Shown piece after piece: positions 6,472 to 9,920 of a DNA stretch of 9,920 nucleotides (positions are counted from its first letter, which is position 1; each line of letters opens with the position of its first letter). The stretch comes from Desulfuromusa sp. GTDB lineage: Bacteria > Desulfobacterota > Desulfuromonadia > Desulfuromonadales > Geopsychrobacteraceae. The notes under the pieces were generated by a model. That model was given only the letters and a program-made list of their open reading frames with translations, did not search any database and was not told where the DNA came from. The position numbers were made by a program, and so were the translations under genes. Location of the stretch: assembly GCA_021157505.1 (NCBI GenBank), contig JAGGWI010000040.1, positions 1 through 9,920 on the forward strand, written 5' to 3'.

Positions 6472-6504
6472 CGGACCGGTTAATTTAGCACCCGATACGG
6501 TCCG
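6472..6504 (-). terminator. Weak candidate terminator at the end of the Nudix gene
   Basis: CGGACCG and CGGTCCG (6498-6504 and 6472-6478) form a perfect 7-bp GC-rich stem with a 19-nt loop that includes the Nudix stop codon. On the minus strand it is followed by a pyrimidine-rich tail (ATTCTTCCCCTTTCTTGTTTT) rather than a clean T-run. It may attenuate transcription from the priA-mltA-Nudix genes into the pdh operon, but it is not a textbook terminator. Confidence 0.35.
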
Positions 6505-6920
6505 GTTGCATAACTGTGGAATTGCAGGGTCTCATGGTTTTCCAGCAAAGCCTCAATTCGATCACGATTGACCGGATGAGAGATTCGCCGGCCGACATCT
6601 TCTTCCGCACACCATTCCACGCAGGGAGTTTCTTCACTCGGCGTCAATTCACCGGAAGCATAGCGGGCAGAAAAACAACAAATCAGGGTTGCGGGAGGAG
6701 AAATTTTAGACCAGACCACGGCCAATTTTGCATGACTGATCGTTACCCCGGCCTCTTCCAGGACTTCTCGACTGAGGGCAAAAATGAGTGTTTCTCCCTC
6801 CTCAACTCTCCCCTGCGGCAATTCCCAACCACGGATGTGATGCTTAACCAGAAGAACTTCATTATCCCCATTACGTACCAGGCAACTGACAACCAGAACA
6901 TGTTTGGGTAGAGTATTCAA
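6480..6920 (-). CDS. Nudix hydrolase, MutT-like
   Basis: This is a 146-residue cytoplasmic hydrolase that should cleave a nucleoside diphosphate linked to another group. The Nudix box is complete and canonical: G37, E43, then REVLEEAGV at 51-59, fitting Gx5Ex7REUxEExGU, with the metal-binding glutamates E52, E55 and E56 in place. GWELPQG precedes the box, as in many MutT-like and (di)nucleotide-hydrolysing members. The substrate (8-oxo-dGTP, a dinucleotide polyphosphate, a nucleotide sugar or other) cannot be told from the sequence. The start codon is TTG at 6920-6918, overlapping the mltA stop by 4 bases (TTGA). No ATG or GTG is available in frame nearby, and a strong Shine-Dalgarno sequence lies 8 nt upstream within mltA, so translation is probably coupled. 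This is the last gene of a likely priA-mltA-Nudix transcript. Confidence 0.93.
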   Translation of the reverse strand: MNTLPKHVLVVSCLVRNGDNEVLLVKHHIRGWELPQGRVEEGETLIFALSREVLEEAGVTISHAKLAVVWSKISPPATLICCFSARYASGELTPSEETPCVEWCAEEDVGRRISHPVNRDRIEALLENHETLQFHSYATGPYRVLN

Positions 6921-8125
6921 TTGATCTCTTCCTCCCCGGATTCAGATACCCCAACTCGACTCTGAAGAGGCTCTTCCGGCAGATCTTTCGGGAGCAACAC
7001 CCAGAGACGACCATCCTGCTTCATCCTTCCGGCAATCTTTCCGGCGTCATTACCCATCCCCCAAAAAAAATCGGCCCGCACCTGTCCTTTAATCGCACCG
7101 CCGGTATCCTGCGCCACCATCAACTGCTGCAATGGAGAGTCTGTTCCTGGAAATGTGGTAGCAAGAAATACCGGGGCTCCGAGGGGAATCGTGCGCGGAT
7201 CAACGGCAAGGCTGCGCAACGCAGTCAGGGGGATTCCTAAAGCACCGGGAGGAGATTTATATTCTGGACCCAGCTCACGAAAAAAAACATAGCTGGGGTT
7301 TTCCGCTAACAGTTGCTTACCAGCCTCTGGATTTGCCTCAACCCAGCGGCGGATATTCTGCATCGACATCTGATGTCGGGTCATCGCATTACGCTCTAAC
7401 AACAGCTTCCCGATGGATCGATAGGGATGCCCATTCTGATTGGCATAATTGACCATCACCAATTCACCATCCGGCAAGCGGATTCGACCAGAACCCTGAA
7501 TGTGAAGAAAAAACAGCTCCACCGGATCTTTAACCCAGAAGATCTCCTCCCCGGCAAGCGGATTGTCACCGTTGTCAATTTCTTCACGTTCAAAGAACGG
7601 CACCACTCGATTGCCGACAATACGGCCGCGCAAACGATAATTGCTGAGCTCCGGATAAACTTCATCCAGATCTATGATCAACATATTTTCCGGCTGGCTG
7701 TAGAGGGGATACCTATACTCTGCTGTTGCGATCCGGCTGCCGAGCAGTTCCGGTCCATAGTAACCGGTAATCATTCCTTCGCTGCTACCATCTTCGTTAC
7801 GCACCTGGTAGGGCTGGAAAAACCGCTCAAAATATTCTCGTGCCACCAGATGGCCAACGGGTGAAATAGTCACCGCTTCGGAACAGACTTGCTGCCACTG
7901 CTCTCGCTTGCCAATAGCTCGACAACTTTTCTGAAAAGCTTCAAGAGCCGCAGCGGGACGATCCAGCAGCCAGCCGTCAACCTGATCCCACCCGACCGGC
8001 AGCAAGGGTTCAACCTTGACGACCGGTGGTGGAATCTCAATCGGTGGTTTGACAACTTGTGGGGGCTTACTGACACAACCAGCAAGAATGATAATCAGAC
8101 AATAAAAAAGAAAGTATCGTTTCAT
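6917..8125 (-). CDS. mltA: Membrane-bound lytic murein transglycosylase A
   Basis: This outer-membrane lipoprotein cleaves the glycan strands of peptidoglycan between MurNAc and GlcNAc, leaving 1,6-anhydro-MurNAc ends for wall turnover. The 402 residues begin with a lipoprotein signal (MKRY, hydrophobic stretch, lipobox LAGC with C17). The residues after Cys are V and S, with no Asp at +2, so sorting to the outer membrane is expected. A proline-rich tether (about 21-37) follows. The MltA domain shows TGYYGPEL, HIQGSGRIRLPDG and VNYANQNGHPYRSIG. The C-terminal 3D cluster AQDTGGAIKG...ADFFWGMGNDAG contains D340, D352 and D360, the region holding the catalytic Asp of this family. The start at ATG 8125 gives a proper signal peptide, though its Shine-Dalgarno (GGAAT) is modest. 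The gene lies 20 bp after priA and overlaps the Nudix gene by 4 bp. Two T8 runs lie within the coding strand, one of them in the 3D motif. Confidence 0.95.
   Translation of the reverse strand: MKRYFLFYCLIIILAGCVSKPPQVVKPPIEIPPPVVKVEPLLPVGWDQVDGWLLDRPAAALEAFQKSCRAIGKREQWQQVCSEAVTISPVGHLVAREYFERFFQPYQVRNEDGSSEGMITGYYGPELLGSRIATAEYRYPLYSQPENMLIIDLDEVYPELSNYRLRGRIVGNRVVPFFEREEIDNGDNPLAGEEIFWVKDPVELFFLHIQGSGRIRLPDGELVMVNYANQNGHPYRSIGKLLLERNAMTRHQMSMQNIRRWVEANPEAGKQLLAENPSYVFFRELGPEYKSPPGALGIPLTALRSLAVDPRTIPLGAPVFLATTFPGTDSPLQQLMVAQDTGGAIKGQVRADFFWGMGNDAGKIAGRMKQDGRLWVLLPKDLPEEPLQSRVGVSESGEEEIN
6929..6937 (-). promoter_or_regulatory. Strong Shine-Dalgarno sequence for the TTG-started Nudix gene
   Basis: GGGGAGGAA on the minus strand lies 8 nt before TTG 6920 and within the last codons of mltA (encoding the Glu-rich tail). 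Its strength and spacing support the unusual TTG as the real start. Confidence 0.75.
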
Positions 8126-8145
8126 GGTCTCTATTCCAAAAGTAC

Positions 8146-9920
8146 TTACAGCATATCAATCGGATCAATATCAATATTCAAATTAACCTGCCGTGGCAAT
8201 TGTTTGATCCCAGCATCAAGACGGTTCAGTAGCCGCCGAAGTGCCGGTCGATCGGTTGATTTTAACAAAATCTGATAACGACTTTTACCACGCAACCTTG
8301 ACAATGGACAAGGACTGGGGCCAAGAACCTCTACCGACTGCGCAATATCGCTCAAGTAGTGACCGAATTGACGGGCCGCTATTTTAACCTGATGGGGATT
8401 ATTTCCAGAAAAAATCAGATTAACCAGGTGACCGCAGGGGGGATAACCGAGTTCCTGCCTGAAAGGGAGCTCCTGCTGATAAAAATCCCGGTAGTCCTGC
8501 TCAACTGCGCATGTCAGTGCATAGTGATCCGGGTTGTAGGACTGAATAAAAACTTTACCGCCACCATCGGCGCGCCCAGCTCTGCCAGCAACCTGAGTCA
8601 ATAGAGAAAAACTCCGCTCGCCAGAACGAAAATCGGGGAAATTAAGAATACTGTCAGCACCTAACACACAGACCAGCGACACACCGGGAAAATCGTGCCC
8701 TTTTGCAATCATCTGCGTCCCAACGAGAATATCAATTTCACCTGCCAGCATGGCAGTCATAATTTTATGATGTGACCCTTTACGACTGGTGGTATCTCGA
8801 TCCATGCGAGCGATCCTGGCAGATGGGAATAGTTCTGCCAACTCCTGTTCAAGTCTTTCGGTCCCTGCACCCTGTGGTTCAATATTTAAACCCTGACACT
8901 TGCTGCACTTCTCTGGAGTGACATCAGTGTAATCACAATAATGGCAGCGTAATTCCCTCCCCTGCTGATGATAGGTCAAGCAAATATCACAATTGGGACA
9001 ATGAAAACTGTCACCACAGTCCATACACAATAAGAATGGGGCAAAGCCACGTCGATTCAATAACAGCAAAATCTGCTCGCGGCACTCCAATGCCTGCTGA
9101 ATTGCCTCAATGAGTGAGTTGGACAATGTCCCCTCAACCACCTGACCCCTTAAATCAACTAACTCCACCAGGGGGAGAGCTCCACCATGAACCCGCTTGT
9201 CCAGCATTAATCGGGTCAACGCCCCCTGCTCACTCCGGTAATAACTGGCAAAAGAAGGTGTTGCACTGCCCAGCAAAACCGTACAGTTCTGCTGTTGACC
9301 ACGAACCAAAGCAAGATCACGGGCATTGTAGCGAAAGCCCTCACCCTGCTTGTAACTTGATTCATGTTCTTCATCGACCACAATCAGACCAGGATTCTGT
9401 AACGGAGCAAAAATGGCGGAACGGGCACCAATAACAATTTGAACCTTATTGCGTAAAATTTCCCGCCAGGCATCATATCGCTCACCGGCAGATAATCCGC
9501 TATGTAATACAGCAATTTTGACCCCTTTTCCCTCAAACCTGGCACGGAATCTGGCAACCAATTGAGGGGTCAATGATATTTCAGGAACGAGAATTAATGC
9601 CTGCCGACCGTCCAGCAAACACTGATTAACCGCTTGCAGATAAACTTCTGTCTTGCCACTGCCGGTCACACCGTGGAGCAGAAACCCGGCAAAACAATGT
9701 TGTGTAATGGATTGAGTAATTGCTTCAATCGCACCATTTTGCGCATCATTAAGGGTCAAGTCTTTATCTTCTGGAATTTTTTCTAACCGAAAAGGATCGC
9801 GCAATATCTCCTGCTCCCCCACCTCCAGAGCGCCGACGTCAACTAACCGCTGCAACGCCGCATAGGGAGCAGGAAATTGTTCACGGATTTGGGTAAGGCC
9901 AGCAGTCCCCTGCTGAATAA
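8146..9920 (-). CDS. priA: Primosomal protein N' (replication restart helicase PriA), 5' end outside the window
   Basis: PriA recognises stalled forks and D-loops, unwinds DNA 3' to 5', and reloads the replicative helicase. About 590 C-terminal residues are visible. The frame is open to the window edge, so the TTG at 9855 is an internal codon and not a start. By comparison with E. coli PriA (732 residues) roughly 140 residues are missing, namely the 3'-end-binding domain and part of the winged helix. Visible in order are Walker A GVTGSGKT (9649-9672), DEEH (9364-9375) and LLGSATPS. Eight zinc-ligand cysteines follow in four CxxC pairs (8896-9027), with spacing identical to that of E. coli PriA. 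Then come the helicase motifs GTQMIAKGHDFPGVSLV and QVAGRAGRA, and a C-terminal domain with LGPSPCPLSRLRGKSRYQ. The gene ends in TAA, 20 bp before mltA, and is probably the promoter-proximal visible gene of that operon. Confidence 0.97.
   Translation of the reverse strand, partial: IQQGTAGLTQIREQFPAPYAALQRLVDVGALEVGEQEILRDPFRLEKIPEDKDLTLNDAQNGAIEAITQSITQHCFAGFLLHGVTGSGKTEVYLQAVNQCLLDGRQALILVPEISLTPQLVARFRARFEGKGVKIAVLHSGLSAGERYDAWREILRNKVQIVIGARSAIFAPLQNPGLIVVDEEHESSYKQGEGFRYNARDLALVRGQQQNCTVLLGSATPSFASYYRSEQGALTRLMLDKRVHGGALPLVELVDLRGQVVEGTLSNSLIEAIQQALECREQILLLLNRRGFAPFLLCMDCGDSFHCPNCDICLTYHQQGRELRCHYCDYTDVTPEKCSKCQGLNIEPQGAGTERLEQELAELFPSARIARMDRDTTSRKGSHHKIMTAMLAGEIDILVGTQMIAKGHDFPGVSLVCVLGADSILNFPDFRSGERSFSLLTQVAGRAGRADGGGKVFIQSYNPDHYALTCAVEQDYRDFYQQELPFRQELGYPPCGHLVNLIFSGNNPHQVKIAARQFGHYLSDIAQSVEVLGPSPCPLSRLRGKSRYQILLKSTDRPALRRLLNRLDAGIKQLPRQVNLNIDIDPIDML

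Noticed and set aside
9853..9855. TTG as the start of PriA
   Set aside because: The frame continues without a stop to the window edge with winged-helix-like sequence, and PriA needs about 140 further N-terminal residues, so the gene is cut by the window and not started here.
1..9920. CRISPR array, tRNA or rRNA gene, riboswitch, prophage or defence island
   Set aside because: No regularly spaced direct repeats, cloverleaf or rRNA-like sequence, or phage or defence proteins were seen. Nearly all of the window is accounted for by intact conserved genes.

Overview
This 9.9 kb window is a compact stretch of bacterial chromosome that is mostly housekeeping. It holds seven protein-coding genes: one on the + strand and six on the - strand, the last of which runs off the right edge. 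The pieces that suggest an organism are a Gram-negative outer-membrane lipoprotein (MltA), a homodimeric-type pyruvate dehydrogenase E1 (AceE) paired with a single-lipoyl E2 and an Lpd with a CLHRGC active site, moderate GC, and a nested GGGACTGTCCC-type repeat. My best guess is a Desulfuromonadales-like (deltaproteobacterial) genome. This is inference from general resemblance; a gammaproteobacterium is not excluded.

Left edge, 1-300: noncoding. Positions 14-124 carry a nested inverted repeat with four copies of a GGGRCTGTCCC unit, resembling a REP/BIME or MITE-like element. It is followed by an AT-rich leader containing a perfect 8-bp inverted repeat just ahead of a secreted YceI-family protein gene (301-888, + strand).

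Centre, 901-6416, read right to left on the - strand: a complete pyruvate dehydrogenase operon in the order aceE (E1), aceF (E2), lpdA (E3). Spacing is 9 bp between aceE and aceF and 0 bp between aceF and lpdA. Together they convert pyruvate, CoA and NAD+ to acetyl-CoA, CO2 and NADH. A good sigma70-type promoter (CTGACA, 17 bp, TATATT) lies 39 nt or so upstream of the chosen aceE start. It is overlaid by overlapping inverted repeats that look like an operator. The operon ends only 12 bp from the convergent yceI gene, with no visible terminator between them.

Right, 6480-9920, also on the - strand: priA (replication restart helicase, 5' end outside the window), mltA (lytic transglycosylase lipoprotein) and a MutT-like Nudix hydrolase. 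They are tightly packed, with a 20 bp gap and then a 4 bp overlap, so they are probably co-transcribed. The Nudix gene starts with TTG behind a strong Shine-Dalgarno sequence. A weak hairpin at its stop codon may separate this operon from the pdh operon.

I found no RNA gene, CRISPR array, intact insertion sequence or recognisable novel defence or biosynthetic system. The points most worth a second look are the left-edge repeat and the control region in front of aceE.
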